Source of the DNA: Mauremys mutica
Lineage: Eukaryota; Chordata; Testudines; Geoemydidae
Reading direction: 5' to 3'
Assembly (NCBI RefSeq): GCF_020497125.1
Contig: NC_059082.1
Location: 22,838,965 to 22,902,964, forward strand
Length of the DNA: 64,000 nt
Each line of letters opens with the position of its first letter. Within the stretch, counting starts at the first letter, position 1. Of this stretch, positions 24,991-39,149 are shown one piece after another. The notes beneath the pieces are model-generated. The model made no database searches. It had not been told where the DNA came from and saw only the letters and a program-made list of their open reading frames with translations. The translations under genes and the position numbers were made by a program.

Positions 24991-25179
24991 CACCTCTACC
25001 CCTATATAACGCTGTCCTCGGGAGCCAAAAAAATCGTACCGCATTGTAGGTAAAACTGCGTTATATCAAACTTGCTTTGATCTGCCGGAGTGCGCAGCCC
25101 CGCCCCTCCGGAGCGCTGCTTTACCGCGTTATATCCAAAGTCGTGTTATATCGGGTCGTGTTATATTGGGGTAGAGGTG
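24991..25179. mobile_element. TA-flanked MITE (CACCTCTACCCC family)
   Basis: 189 bp between TA dinucleotides. Ends CACCTCTACCCCTATATAACG and, inverted, CACCTCTACCCCAATATAAC. Inner inverted matches around 'gttatat' occur at both ends. It is the compact form of the element at 15779-16504. The TA duplication suggests a Tc1/mariner-type parent. Confidence 0.8.
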
Positions 25180-27930
25180 TATTATGTTATCAAGAAAACT
25201 ATTACTGCTCTGCAGTGGCCGCTTATCCCTCAGAAATAATTAATTCTTCCTTCATGTGCTCTAATACCCTAGGGTTTTATATGTATAAAATTTGTACTTC
25301 AAAAACAAACATTTTTAAAAAAAATTTAATTTTAAAATGTCATTGGAACCATAAATATAGTAGTGACCAGAGTAAGTTCTAGAAATTGTCCAACTATGCC
25401 TTTTACTTATATTGTAAATGAATGATAATAGTTCTTTCAGAATGGTGTCAGGTTATATAAATAGTACATATTTTAAAAAGTCAATAATTACATATTTACA
25501 GAGGATTATAGTTATTGATTACAAAATAATAAGCATTTAAAAAGTCACTAGCAATGCACATTATTTAATTGATCAGCAGTCATATTGGAGTACTTAGTAA
25601 ATAAAAGCAATAAAGAACAGTGTCAGAAGTATTTTGTCATGAATAATTATAGTTGCCAAAGCTCCATTGCTTAGAATGTCAGTTTAGAAGCATGAAAATA
25701 AAATAGCATTCCCGTTCCGATTTACTACCTTTTCATTTGACAAGTGCTGACTTCTTTCCTGTTTCAAATTAACCATACAATTAGGAATTAATTTTTTTGC
25801 CAGTTCTGCAACTGAAGAATTCAAAAACTGTAATAGTTTTAAAAGGAAGTCAAATTTCAGTCAGCACAGGTTTGACAGTATCCTTTACAGATTAGAAAGT
25901 CAAAAGCAAAGCACTGTTATTTTTATTTTCAGATACAATAATTAAAGATGGAGAGTCACATTTTTAGTCTTCACTTTAAATTTCCTTGCTTTGGAAATTA
26001 AATCACACACTTAATTAGTGGTCAGTTTGATATTTTTATTTTATTTTTTGGAGGAGGATTTATTGGTTTAAGATTTTAACCCAAGTAAAATAGCAAAATA
26101 CCTCAGGTGACTCACTAGTAATTTCTTCATATTTCAGTCTAAATTGTGCAAACAAAATGCAAACAGTGAAAACGACAAGAGGTCTCTGACCTCTGCTGCC
26201 ATTTCTTACTCCCCTTCATGGTTGGCTCCCTTCCCGCATGCGTCACTCTCCTAGATTCATGAAACCCAAAACATTATTGGGTTAGATCCTGAACTGTGTT
26301 AGCTTATAGTTCAACCCTTTGAAGTAAGGTTGTCAATATGGTACAAACACACACATGCACCAGAGGCATCAAACTGGTTAAAATTATTCTCATTCTCTAT
26401 GAATGATTAAGCCTGGGCTAATTCCTTCCTGTTCTATTTCAAAATGCATTTCCATTTCTACCTCAGTGAGTGACTCAGTCAAGGCAGATTATAAAACTCC
26501 CAGAGCAAATCTGTGTTCTTTAAGTCATTATAAGAACAGCAATCAATTGGAACAGAGTGCAGTTGGTATCCTCAGGGGTATTAAGACTTTGCTTTGAAAT
26601 GCCACACAGCACTGCAAACCAGGCAGAATTACCTTATGAGAGAATACATCAAAATCACATGTGCCACACTTGTGCTAGGGCAGTTATAGCGCCATCTGTG
26701 TTTTTGGGGAGTCAAGAAGTGCTTGAGCAAGGAGGAAAGAAGGAATAAAAAAAGTTTATTTTTTAAAAAATACTGGAAAAAGAGAAAAGGTGGCATCATT
26801 TGCATCGGAGTTAGTGATTTTTCCGTAATTTCACATATTTTAACCATGAGACTATGAGAAATCATATTAGCTTGAAAAACACTTAACTACTTCAATATCT
26901 TCACTCTATACCACATGGATACTAAGTATCCACTGAGTCATCAGTTGCTCTAGCATGGAGTTCCACTGTCTTAAGACATACAGATCAGTACACATGTTTT
27001 CTGCAGTTATTTCTCTTAAGCAATTCCCCTGATAATTGTTTTTCCCCTTGTTTCATTGTAGTTCCTTTACTGACCAATACTTCAGCTATAATTTGAAACT
27101 ACAGGACAATTTTGCCAGCAAAAGTAGTACAGCTAAATGGGAACACAGAGAGGATGATCATTAAGAACTGTTTCTGTTAGAGCATGAGATCTTGTTTTTC
27201 AAGTAGTCCTCACATCTGCCTGTAGAACAGTTATCCTACAGCAACAGGGAAATTCCAGGTTTGTCTCACAATATATTGTCAGCACTCTTGCCTCTGGGCC
27301 AAAAGAACACAGGGTTGAAGTCCAGCCTGGTTAGCTAGTAGGGCACTGGTTCAGGGAAGGGGATTATCCTCAACATTATAACAAGATCTCAATACTGCAA
27401 AATGAATTTTTTTCTATTATATTTTAGCATCACAAGAATCAGTGGTTCATGCAGGTATAGATGGATGTTTTTCACTCTGTCTTCCCAATAAGAGTCATGT
27501 CCCATAAAACTGAACTTTTGCGCTATACACCTAATCTTTTCCCAGTAAAGCAAAATGGAATAGAATATAACAATATATCACACCTGAAGGGCATCATTTA
27601 AAGATTCTATGGAAAAAAATATGGGTGTTAAACCTTCTGTGGATTTTACGTATCTCCCCCCACCCGCCACTTCCTCCACATTCATTTGGCTAGTGGTCTG
27701 AAAAATCAGTGTTATATAGTTACTTTGCTGTACTGAATTTGTTACATCCTCTCTCCTCCCCACCTCCTCCTGAACAGTGCACAAAAAGAACCTCAATTTA
27801 GAGCCCTTTCTGGGAAAGAGAGAGAAGACACGATATTATGGCAATCCTTATAAATGTTATCTTCAATCCAATGTTTGAATGCCTTAAAAAATCAATTGCA
27901 TTTCTGTTCACTGAGTGTTTGTAGTAGCTA

Positions 27931-28239
<309 letters not shown>

Positions 28240-28359
28240 TCAGGATGGGAATTCAGAATCAACACGGCCATTTCAGTCTGCTCTGACGTTAGATTTCCTC
28301 CAAAGCACTTGATCCTGTAAATTAACTTGAGCTTCATCCTGTTTATCTCAATATCACAT

Positions 28360-28480
28360 TGCAGTACCTTCTATACAGATTCCCAAAGTGCTTGACAAAG
28401 CTGGCCCCATTTTACAGATGGGGAAATGAGTAGCATATTCAGAAACAAAAGGACGGTCTCCTAACTCCTGTTATTATTTA
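28360..28480 (-). repeat. MIR-like SINE piece
   Basis: Inverse MIR/L2 phrase 'cccattttacagatggggaaa' (shown shortened) with flanking 'aaagtgcttgacaaagc'. Eroded. Confidence 0.4.
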
Positions 28481-28779
28481 ACCATAAGACAATTCTTCCT
28501 GTAACCCTATTCCCTGCATTTGTTCTAGACATTAGTGTTTTGAACAGTCTTGCTTGATTATTTAACAGCAGCTCTAGAGCTAAAAGAGTCCCTTTGCTGT
28601 AAGGCAATTTCTTCTTATTTTTTTTTAAAATCTCCATTTGTTACCATTTTTTTCCCCTTCCAAAGCGAGCCTTGCCCATAGCCTCTGGTTTGAGAAGCTC
28701 TACATCTAACGAACATGTAGCTCTGCCTGTGAAAACCATTGTTTAAAAAGATCCAAATCTTTTAAAGTGTTGTAACAAT

Positions 28780-29030
28780 AAAAAGTATATATCACTTCTA
28801 CAGAGCTTTAGATTTCCAAAGTAATGGACAAACTACAGCTAATAAGGTTTCAGACCGATATCCCTGTAAGTTAGGTAAGCATAGTCTCTAATTTACAAAT
28901 GGGAAAACTGAGAAAGGATAAATGACTGCCCAAGAATGTATTGAGAATCATTCACAGAGCTGAGATTAGAGTTCAGGAGTTGTTTGTTCCCAAGTCCCCA
29001 AACTCAATCCCCCAGACCATGACGTACAAT
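28780..29030 (-). repeat. MIR SINE
   Basis: Inverse order of MIR phrases: 'tttacaaatgggaaaactga', 'aaatgactgcccaag', 'gagctgagattagag', 'gttcaggag'. Diverged but nearly full length. Confidence 0.6.
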
Positions 29031-30930
29031 AACTCTAAATGAAAGACCAGGCACGCATGTATTCAGATGGAATATTTACAGCCTCCAGCTGCCTGCCAAA
29101 ATCACCAGTGAAAGCATGCTGAGATGGTATGAGAGAATATATATTTCATCTATCAGTCTAATAAAAAAACAATCAAAAGGATTCTTGTTTAAGCAGTCTG
29201 ACAATATGCAAGAGATCTCAGGTTATACTTGTGAGGCTTTAAGGGAAAAAAAAAAGTCAGTGACCATAACCACCATGGTGAATACCATACTAAATTAATA
29301 GACCATGTTATTTCTCTCCACCTTTTATCTGTCTCCAAAAATATTCCCAAACCTCTGGGTAAGAACACAGCTCTAGTGTGTTTCATGCAGCACAGAGTTG
29401 TACACTAAAAGGACTATTTTCATCACACCTTTGAAAGAAACAAGGCCTGATTTATACTGAATACAGTTAGTGGTAAAGCAGGTTGGCGACATCCTGGCAA
29501 AATGAAGCCAAAACTAAAGCAACAATCATTTAAATAAATAAGAAAAGGTTAACAAGGTACAAACAAATCCATTTTGTTGTGTGTTCTTAGCCTCTGGCCT
29601 ATCAGTGTGTTAAGTATGAATGAATAAGCACAATTCTCATATTAAGCTGACAGGCTCAGAGAGAAAAGTCACGACAAAGGGTAACTAGTCACCTTAACAT
29701 CTGATAACAGGTAGTACAAGCCTATTGCTTGAGATGTTGCACCTGTCCAAATCCAATGAAAAAGAGCCTCTCTCTCCTGGCTAGAGTTGCTCATCTTCAA
29801 AAATCCTCCTTCAGTTCAATTTCCCCAAGGAAGATGCCAGGGAAATGTGGTTTGACTAGTTATTCCTACCCGCTTAGCAGCCACCAACCTGTTAGGAAGC
29901 TTCCATTCTAAAGAACAAAAAATCTAGTGCACCCACTCCAGTCTGAATGAATAAGGGAGGCAGGGTTATGGGGCTTCCTGTGGCAAAAAAAAAATCAAAA
30001 AAAAATCAAGGGTTTGCATAGAGAAGGAGGGAGAAAGACACTTACTCTTTTCCTCATCAGAAACAGAGGCATACTCAGTGGCTTTATACATAGGAGGAAG
30101 AGACTGTACCTCTGCTTATCAGGGGATGGTATGAGATGAATTGATTACTGGGGATGAAAAAGGAAAAGTAGAAAGAAGACTGTAGTAGTTCTTGAAGAAC
30201 TTGCAAGTGGCTCAACCCAAAATACATCCCTTTCTTTTTGGTTTAATTGGTGTAACAGATAATGGGCTGGATTCTCTCTCACATAGACAACGCCTACATT
30301 CTGTCAAAAATGGGCCAAAATGCAGAACAGCTTGTAGCCGTTTATTCCTCCGGTACTCCACAGCATGGAAAGAACAACGTCTCACTGTTCTTAGAACATG
30401 AAACTTATGGAGGAACCTCAGCAGCCGGAGAACTCAGGAGATGTGCAATGAGATAACAAGCCTTTCGTTTCTATGTCACCAGCTTTGATCCAGAAAAATC
30501 CTGTAGTGATCAAGAGTCATTATCATCCACAGGTTGTTGAGTGACATACAAGAAATCTCAATCTGGTTCCTAGAGGACAGGAACTCCCATCAAAAACCAC
30601 CACTAGCTGTATCTATACCATGCCCATCATGCACCTTAATTAGCAGCCCGGTTGACAGTCTCAGAGAGGCCAAAGACTGAACAGCTATCAAGACTCACCT
30701 GCCTTGTTACCCCTTGATGAAAGAGCTGAGGCAGGGCAGGATTCAGGAAGATTGGCAGGACATGTCAGGGAAGCTCATATTGCTACTGCCTGTGCCGGAC
30801 AAGTTCTCTGGATAAACAGAGGACTTCAGTTCCAACTGCCAATCTAGCACCTTTCTTCAGGACTAAGTTCACTTACCACCCCAAGAAAGACATGTTGAAA
30901 CTATTACATATAAATCTTTTACGAACTTTA

Positions 30931-30985
30931 ACACTCAGGATTTGGATTAGTCCACATGTCCACACTCAGGATTTGTCCACATGTC
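30931..30985. repeat. Short tandem duplication
   Basis: Two imperfect copies of 'cactcaggattt...tccacatgtc' (31 and 25 bp) side by side. Confidence 0.75.
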
Positions 30986-31015
30986 AAGCCTCAGCACCAG
31001 TTCTATTTATATTAT

Positions 31016-31033
31016 ACACACACACACACATTT
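31016..31033. repeat. (AC)n microsatellite
   Basis: Short CA dinucleotide run. Confidence 0.85.
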
Positions 31034-33157
31034 GCAAAGCTATAATCCTAGATAATATGGATTTATAACAGAAGTCCAGACACAACGTCGACTCTAGTTC
31101 CAGGAATGGAACACCGTAATAAAAATGTCTCATTCTGTTCTTTATGTTTCCCAGGATGAGCACAAACTGCCACGAGAAGCCTGTTTGAGCTCAATTTGCT
31201 TCTCTTACTACAAGGTGTGTATACCTGTAGACTAATTACATACCAGAAAGTGCTAAAATATAGCATTTAATATGAAGATATCATTTAAAGAGCACCTTAC
31301 AAATGATTATTTAATTATATCATGGTCTTTTCTGGACGTTAATGAAGCAATAGCGGCACAGGATCTAAAATGTTATTGGAAATCTGGAATAACAATGTTA
31401 ACATCTGGGAGATCCAAAGAAGTCTCAGTTATGCTCCACTATTAGCTTTGAAGAGGAACCGTTTCCTTAGTGCCGCAGCATGTGGACAATAGAGAAGTTT
31501 CACTTTTAAGAAAAAATACAATAAGGTGCCATTAAATCTGTGTCTACCTGCCCAGGATTATTATTATTATTACATTTTAAATTGTCTCCTGAATTTCAGA
31601 CTCTAAGGTGATACACAAATCAGCTCTTAGTGTTCCACCTCTTTTTTATTCCTCCCACCCTAGCAGTTTTATCCTCAGGATAGAGATTTGTTACATCATC
31701 CAGAATAGATCAAAATATGGATCAAAGGGTTTTAAAGTCCTTGACAGGCACCATTTACAAGAACTATTTCAGTCAAGCATTAAAATGTTTACAGAAAAAT
31801 AATGTGTCTCCTTATCTCTCCACAATTAGCAACTCACATTACTTTAAAAAGAGGAGGAGGATGGGAAGGATAAGTGTGGCCAAATCAGGCTTAGTTCAAA
31901 ATAAGTCATGAATTTCATTAATTTTTCATCGTCAGTAATCCGGGTAAAAGGATGGACAAGCAGACTTTGTGCCTGGACTGGTAAATTTTAATGACAATTT
32001 TACAAAGCTTCTAATTAAACAGCACAAATCTCTATTTATTGTATGACACAGGATGGTCAGACTTTGTGAACAGAACTGAACAGAATTCAGGATACCTCCA
32101 CAACAATGATGACAAGCAACATTTATGAGGAATCTTATTATCAGAGTGCCAAATGGAGAAGTAGATCAGCACTCTCCCTTCATCCCAGGAAGCTTGAGTT
32201 CACAACATACTTCCCAATAGACATCTATCAGCTTTATACAACCGCTGCACAATCAAACGCTAAAGACCCTTTCTACTTACCTGATGCCCAACAGCAAAAC
32301 AGGAGTGCTACAGTATGGATTAACATGTAATATATGGAGAAAATGTTTTTTTAATATACAAATGAAATTGTCATCTCTATCCCAGTGCAAAGTGGCTTGC
32401 AGGAAACAATCCTGCTTTGGCGGGGAGATGGAGTGGATAGTCTAATGGCTTTTTTCCTTTAAATAAGATTAGTAGTACTAGTAGTGACTACTACACCTGG
32501 GCTTCTAAAATTCACTAAAATCTAAGGGTAAGATTTTCAAATGCACGGTATTGAAGTAATTCTGTTTCCTTTTAAGTCAATGCTAAAGCAGCAGCTACCT
32601 ATAGCCTAATTGGCTTGGACAAAGAAATACATCACAGCATGGAGCTCTGTTCATCAGAGTATCACACTTCAGTGGGACAGTCAGATTGTGCTATTTTGCA
32701 TTTTAAGGATGTAATTTTAGAAAGTACTATAGCCTGGGAAAAGAAAGGAGTAGAGGATTACTGACAGCAACCTCCATGTTCAGACATATGTATATATAAT
32801 ATACCCCCTTCCAGTCACAGTTGCCAGAACTGCTATCAGACATTTAAAAAAAACAACAACAACACAGAAACACAAGCTTTTAACAAATTCATATTCTAGG
32901 TTTGCTGTGAGGTATTTTGAGGTTTGCTGGTGAGTATGTTTTATGCCTTTTATTTTACTGATTCAAAATATCTAGAGCAGATATTCAAAAACAAAACCTT
33001 AGAGCCCACAGATCCTGAATGCCCAATGTTTGTATTAATGCCCAATGCAAAGACAAACCAGACTAGGAATAAAAATATTTAGAGTTTATTTCACAGTTTA
33101 TGACCCTTTCAGAAAAGGCTGTGAACAATTAATGTGTCTTGGCCAGAATCATGGAAA

Positions 33158-33198
33158 TTGTGCATGCAAATGATCACTTGGACTATTTGCATGCACAA
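33158..33198. promoter_or_regulatory. Inverted pair of octamer (ATGCAAAT) motifs
   Basis: Perfect 14-bp inverted repeat ttgtgcatgcaaat with a 13-nt spacer. Each arm contains ATGCAAAT, the POU/Oct binding octamer (33164-33171 and inverse 33185-33192). It could be a regulatory site or a chance hairpin; there is no independent evidence of function. Confidence 0.35.
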
Positions 33199-33210
33199 CG
33201 GTAATAGTAT

Positions 33211-33408
33211 CATAGAAATCACAGAATATCAGGGTTGGAAGGGACCTCAGGAGATCATCTAGTCCAACCCCCTGCTCAAAGCAGGACAAATCCCCAGACA
33301 GTTTTTGTTTTTTTTAACTCAGTTTCCTAAATGGTCCCCTCAAGGATTGAACTCACAAGCCTGGGTTTAGCAGGCCAATGCTCAAACCACTGAGGTATCC
33401 CTTCCCCC
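33211..33408 (-). repeat. Cryptodiran tRNA-derived SINE (Cry type)
   Basis: Minus strand: A box GGGATACCTCAGTGGT, B box region GGCTTGTGAGTTCAATCC, tail ending 'ccaaccctgatattctgtga'. The middle is expanded by a poly-T/A stretch around 33305-33317. Confidence 0.88.
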
Positions 33409-33434
33409 TGCACATTTTGTGTGCACCCTTCTCT

Positions 33435-33560
33435 ACAAATATTAACTTGTTAATCCTCGCTACCATCCTGGAAGGTAGATGTTAACAATCCTATTTTACA
33501 AATGTAAAAACTGAGATCACACAGCAAACCACAGGCAAAGACGAAATTATAGCTGCAGCG
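33435..33560 (-). repeat. MIR-like SINE piece
   Basis: Inverse MIR phrases 'atcctattttacaaatg', 'aaaaactgagatcacacag' and 'caaaccacaggcaaag', preceded by 'gttaatcctcgctac'. Confidence 0.45.
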
Positions 33561-33899
33561 TTCTTTACTTCCAACCCCATTTTTATTTGTGTGTATCACA
33601 AAAATCTCCTGACTCTGGCTCCCAAACTGAATGAATTTTCAGGTTAAGAAGTAGATGTGTTATAGTATTGAAACCAAGATTTCCAAAACAAACAGTTTGA
33701 ATGTTTTAGGATAGTCAAGATGTATAGAATGAAATGGCATGAAAGTGGCCCAATGAATATATACTTCCTGTCTGCTACATACATACCAAAAGAAAGTCCT
33801 CCTGGGGCCCAAATTTTTGAACTAGCTGCACTCAAATACTAAATAGCTACTTATCAATGGTTATTTTAGTGGGACCTAGAGAAGCACAGAGCTGTCTTT

Positions 33900-33957
33900 C
33901 TTTATCCATTTCAACAAAGCACAGTTTTTATCCATGTGATCAACAAAGCACAGTTTG
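33900..33957. repeat. Short tandem duplication
   Basis: Two copies of 'tttatccat..caacaaagcacagttt', about 30 bp apart. Confidence 0.75.
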
Positions 33958-35870
33958 TTTTTTCCATGGCTGATGGCTAGGCTACATCACTTCATCCTGT
34001 CCTTAAGGTTCACGGCCATAAAACAAACAAAATAAATGAAATAGTTATTACATTCTTGAAAACAATATGTCAGTAGAATAGAATTTGAGATATTGGTATC
34101 ACTTATAAACCTAGGGCTTGATTACTTGAAAGACCTCCTCTCTCCTCATGCCATACTGCAACAACTGAGACCAACAGAGGTGCTCCAGGGGAAGCCACCT
34201 CAGGATGAAAGGAGAGAGGATAGCTAGTAGGGCACATTGAATGAGAGCAGCTTAGGAACTTGCTTCCCCTTTGATCCAGAACAGCCTGAGTCTTTTGATC
34301 TGGAGGGCTTTCTTCTTTTTTTTTTTTTAAATGGAGGCTTTTGGAGAAGGATCTTTTGGTTTTTATTAATTTTATATTTTTAATTTATGGAGGCTTTTGA
34401 AGCTGTTTGAAGAGTAATACTGAAGGGATTATTTTCTTCTCCCATTTCCTGTGCTGAAAGGTTTAATGAGTATTCTGCCATATTTTGAGGGGGTCACCAT
34501 TGGCTTCTTGTTTTCATATTTTATGGTGTTTCCGTCACTGGTAAGGGCCTCTACAGGATAGAACAGGCTTTCAGTTCTTAAACAAACAGAGTAAATAGTT
34601 GCTGGAGGGTCTGAATCTGCAGTCTTTGAACACTCCAAACTCCCAGTGCCTTCAGGACAAGTTCAGGTCCATAAGTAGCTCTTTTAGTTAATAATTACAG
34701 TATCGCCTCTTCCTCTTACTTCAGATTCTCTCCTGCAAGTCTGTGGTAGAGAAATGCTTACAAACCTGAAACTGCTTTGGACATTCTAACAGTGAGTTTC
34801 AATTTACCAAAGAACTCTTGAAAGCTAGCCTGATGCAAGCTCACAAGGGAGACAGCCTGTGACTCAGAGGAACCTTTGGGATAGATTCTCCTTTAAACAC
34901 ATACAAGTAATTCCCATTAATATCAGTCAGAGTCATGCCTAGGATGGGCAGAAGAGGAACCTGTTTGCTTCCTCAGTGATGTGTCAGCCTACAGTTGAAT
35001 TATAGCAGCAGGTAAACCAACCCAAGAAAATAACTTATGCCAGCATATTTTGATTTTTTTTAAAATGATTAAAAGTCAAATTAAAGTCAGTTTTGGAACT
35101 ATCGCACATTTGAAGTCTTGTTTTATACTGTCAGTTGCAGGTCCAATTATATCCATATGATTTAATACACAGAAACATTAACACCATTTAAATCAGACAC
35201 ATTTTCACCACTTACATTGTTAAAACAGGAACAGATTTCAAAACTGCGCATGCACAAATACATGCACATAATATGTGCAACTGCCCAATGCGTGGATATG
35301 ACCAATCAGATGTCTGCCCTTATCCTGCTAGTATCACAGTACGACACAATTTTAAAAGAAGCTGGCATCCTATTTTTTGGAATCTGTCAACTTATAAAGT
35401 GCCTTATCAAGCTGAGTAACTGAAAATCAGTTACGTCCCATGAGGTTGCTCTAAAAAGCTCTGTTCCTGCGGAGTATGGGAGTGTCAACCATGCAGGTCC
35501 CTAGTTGATGAGAGTAAGGAAATCAGGTTCGAACAGTGACTTGAAAATGAAACGCACTGTGTAAGTACTAATAATTCCATTAATTGTTAAAATAATTTTC
35601 TTAAATAACTTGCAAACTTAGTGAAATGCTAAAATGGAGGTTAAAATATAGCAAGTCACTGAAGTTTTGGTGAAGAAGTGAGGAGGCAAAAGGAGAATAT
35701 CTAAAACTATCCTCTTCTCCCTCAAAAAACATAAGATTAACACACGCCAAAAAAAAAAAAAATAGTTCAGAGGTCGGAGTGTAATACCTACTGTGTTATT
35801 TGCTTCTTTGCCATTTGATATTTCTTCAGAAGATCCTGATACCTCTGAGCTAATTCTCTCTCTCTTTCTC

Positions 35871-35900
35871 TGTTTGTATGTATATGTGTGTGTGTGCGTG

Positions 35901-35931
<31 letters not shown>
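35871..35931. repeat. (TG)n(TA)n microsatellite
   Basis: Compound TG and TA dinucleotide tract of about 60 bp. Frames across it on both strands are artefacts. Confidence 0.9.
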
Positions 35932-38239
35932 CACCAAGGGCCAAATACATCCTTGGTGTAACACTACTGATTCCAGTGGAGTTACATCTGTGATGAACTC
36001 TACCCATCGTGTTTCCAACTGACAGAGTTTTAAACAAGAAGTTATTTACTGAGGCTCAATATAGCCACAAAACTGATTTTATTGATATGAACAAATCTCA
36101 GTCAAGTCTGGTATCTTCAAATGCGTGTAAAACTACATAAACCCTAACGAAAATATTTCATTAACATCTTTGTTGCTTCCATATAAAGTGTTAATTTAGG
36201 GTCTCTTCTTGGAATAAACTAGCCAGGTAAAAGATTTCAAACTCCTTTCTTGGGAAATCTGAGTCCTTTTCCTCAGTGCAAATGTGGCAGAGCTGTCCAA
36301 GTAGTTAATATCAATAGCAAATTAAAAATTATCCATAATATTGCATTTTCTCTGACCTTCGCACAAAGCAATTTATTAAACTTACAGTGGGAGACAAAAA
36401 AGTGTTGCTTGGGTTGAATGTACTGTTATCCTCAGGAGGAGTGCACTGAAGACACCCAAAAAAGGCATCTAGGAGAGAGACCTTAACTTTGCAGGAATGT
36501 GGCACCTCTACCATCTTGTTTCCTCCTTCCCCCACCCCCCAAAAATGGGCAGGTATCTCAAAAGAGACCAGTTCCCCACGTCTGACTTGCTGCATTAATT
36601 AGAACAAGATGGATTTTTTTATCTTTGTATTTTGGGGGCTTCTTCCCCTCTCCCCCGCCCAATAAAACAATATCCTGAATTAAATACTAACGTTCTTATT
36701 GAAGCATAATTGCCACTAAAATCAGCAGGAGTTGTGCTGAATTAAGGACTTTAGGATTAGCTCCCTTCTATTTATCTACATTTGGTTTTACAGTAATTTT
36801 CTAATAAAATGTTTTAAAAAGTAAAACAGTCTTTCACTGGTTACATACTGCATCTGCAGGGACTTGAGATCTTACACATTGTTGATATGACCATGGCACT
36901 TTCCACTGAACAGAAGAGTCTAGTGGTAGAGGAATGCTGGGTTGAGGCTAAAGAATATGAAGTGTGATCAGATACTTGAGTAAGGCAATTCCATGGCATA
37001 AGATGTTTCAGAGGCTAGGGAGCACCTATGTATTATTGAGAGAATGGAATAACCAAAACAAGTTGTTTATACCCTGCTTAATGAGGCGGCAGACTACATG
37101 GATTAATGTGTTGGCCTGTACACCTTCTCACTACAGGCATAATCCAAGGGCAGCTGAAGTCCAAAGGATTCTTTCCCATTGACTTCAATGGGTGCTAGAT
37201 AGAGAAAAGAAGGACATGACAATGGCACAGAAAAAGCCGTTACCTTATACATTGCAGTATGTAAAGTCTGGCGGAAGTTTAGTTTTGCAGAGTGTCATTA
37301 ATAAATAAAGGATCGAAGTTTTAAAGCCACACACAACCAACAAGGGGTGCAAGCCATGTTTGCCCCATTACACCAGCAAAATTTTGCATTTGTGCATCAC
37401 TTCGAAAACTGCAAATGCAACTTCTTGTTTTCTCCACTGTGTATTTTTGTAGGTGCAAATGAGTTCTGCTCACCCATTGTGAAGGTCTTTGGAAACTGAG
37501 CCCATACTATGCAGCAGGAAGTGTGAGGCCTGTTAAAGCCATTTTAAAAACTGGCAGCTATGCAAGCCAGAAATTGCTTTTCAAGTAGAAGTAATGTAAC
37601 TGTTTCCTTAAAAAAATAGCAATTTTCTAAAGCTCTTAGACCAAACAAAAGCAGCACCAGATTAAAATGTGCCTTTTCTAAATTTGTTCAGCATTCCAGT
37701 GACTTATCACATTGGGTATGGGGAACAAGATTTTGCCCTTTGTTAATCTTGTGAACATACTATTTTGATAACAATTCTCCTCAAGCACTAAGTTAGTTCA
37801 TTATCCTCTGGTTTCCTGGATTTGGCTCCCTAGTCTCCTTAATGCCAAAATGCTCCCCATCTCTTTGACCTCATCTCTCCTTATTTTCCAATTCACCAAA
37901 TATATTCCTCAAAGAGCAGACTTACTTTCTCCCTCCTCATCTTGCCTCTTGAGGAAGGTGGCCAGGTCCTTCTCCTGGGCTGCCACCATTATCTGCAAAA
38001 AACTCCTCTATAGCTAGCTGATTCCCCAACAAATACTATTTCAAATCACCTCTTATCCATAGCCCATGACTCCTATCTTGCTCTAACAAACATATTCTTA
38101 CTCCTTATGTCTCTTAGTTTTCTGACAATCATTCTCCCCCAAACTTGACCATAACCACCTCCTTCACTTCTGAGCCACATCATCTTTGCAGAGATGTGGA
38201 TAGAATTCAATGATGAATAATTCACTTGTATTTGCATGT

Positions 38240-38370
38240 ACAGAAGGGTGTGGTGTAATGTGGATAATTATTCTTTCAGCCCTGAAAGGGCTGTTGTGAG
38301 GATTAATTAGATAATGTTTGTAAGACACTTTGAAGGTGTACACGCTATGTAAACTCTAAGTATTATTAGT
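38240..38370 (+). repeat. MIR SINE 3' part
   Basis: 'gctgttgtgaggattaatta', 'gataatgtttgtaagacact', then 'tatgtaaactctaagtatta' follow the MIR 3' half. Confidence 0.55.
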
Positions 38371-38724
38371 AGAGCCTACGTTGCTCTGAAGCATTCATTG
38401 GCATTTTTGTATGAACATTATGAATAAAGAAATTACATATTAGTGTAAACTGCCATGTATGCCTTTACATATCACAAAACTTGTGCCACTACTCCTGTTA
38501 CAGAGCTAACATGCTGCATTTCCACAGCCTGGTCTATTCTTGACTGCTCTCTGCCCTGAATACCATCTTGACTATCCAGCTCCAGCATGCCCTGACCTGA
38601 AGTACTCTTCCCTTCACAGAAGCAATGCAGCAGGTTCTCCCCACCTCTTACATGTTTGATTTTACCCTGAGTCATGACAACAGGTCCTGTATTACCAGCC
38701 AGAAGACAATTTTTCCCCAAACTA

Positions 38725-39114
38725 CAATAGAATCTCAGAGTTACAAAGACTACAGTTATGAACTGACTGGTCAACCATATACCTCATTTGGAACTGGAAG
38801 TACACAACCAGGCAGCAGAGAGATATTTAAAAAGAAAAGAAAAGACAGTACAGTGTTAAATATAAATTACTTTAAAAAAAAGTTTAAAAAAGATTTGACA
38901 AGGTAAGGAAACTGTTTCTGTGTCTGTTTCATTTAAATTAAGGTTTAAAACAGCATTTTTTCTCCTGCATAGTAAAGCTTCAAAGCTGTATTAAGCAAAT
39001 GTTCAGTTGTAAATTTTTGAAAGAACAACTATAACGTTTTGTTCAGAATAGTAACATTTCAGAGTTATGAACAACCTCCATTCCCAAGGTGTTTGTAACT
39101 CTGAGGTTCTACTG
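38725..39114. mobile_element. Tigger-like MITE (CAGTAGAACCTCAGAG family), copy 1
   Basis: 390 bp between TA dinucleotides (38723-38724, 39115-39116). Ends CAATAGAATCTCAGAGTTAC and, inverted, CAGTAGAACCTCAGAGTTAC. CAG ends with a TA duplication fit pogo/Tigger. It is colinear with 59365-59749, including 'cctcatttggaactggaagt'. Confidence 0.82.
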
Positions 39115-39149
39115 TATTTCATGCTTAATAATCATGAGAAGCAAGAAAG

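Noticed and set aside
27287..27362. Possible tRNA-derived SINE (phrase GGGTTGAAGTCCAGCC)
   Set aside because: Only a B-box-like phrase is present; too little to assign a family.
35618..36037. 139-residue minus frame across a microsatellite
   Set aside because: The centre is translated (TG)n(TA)n and the flanks show no homology.
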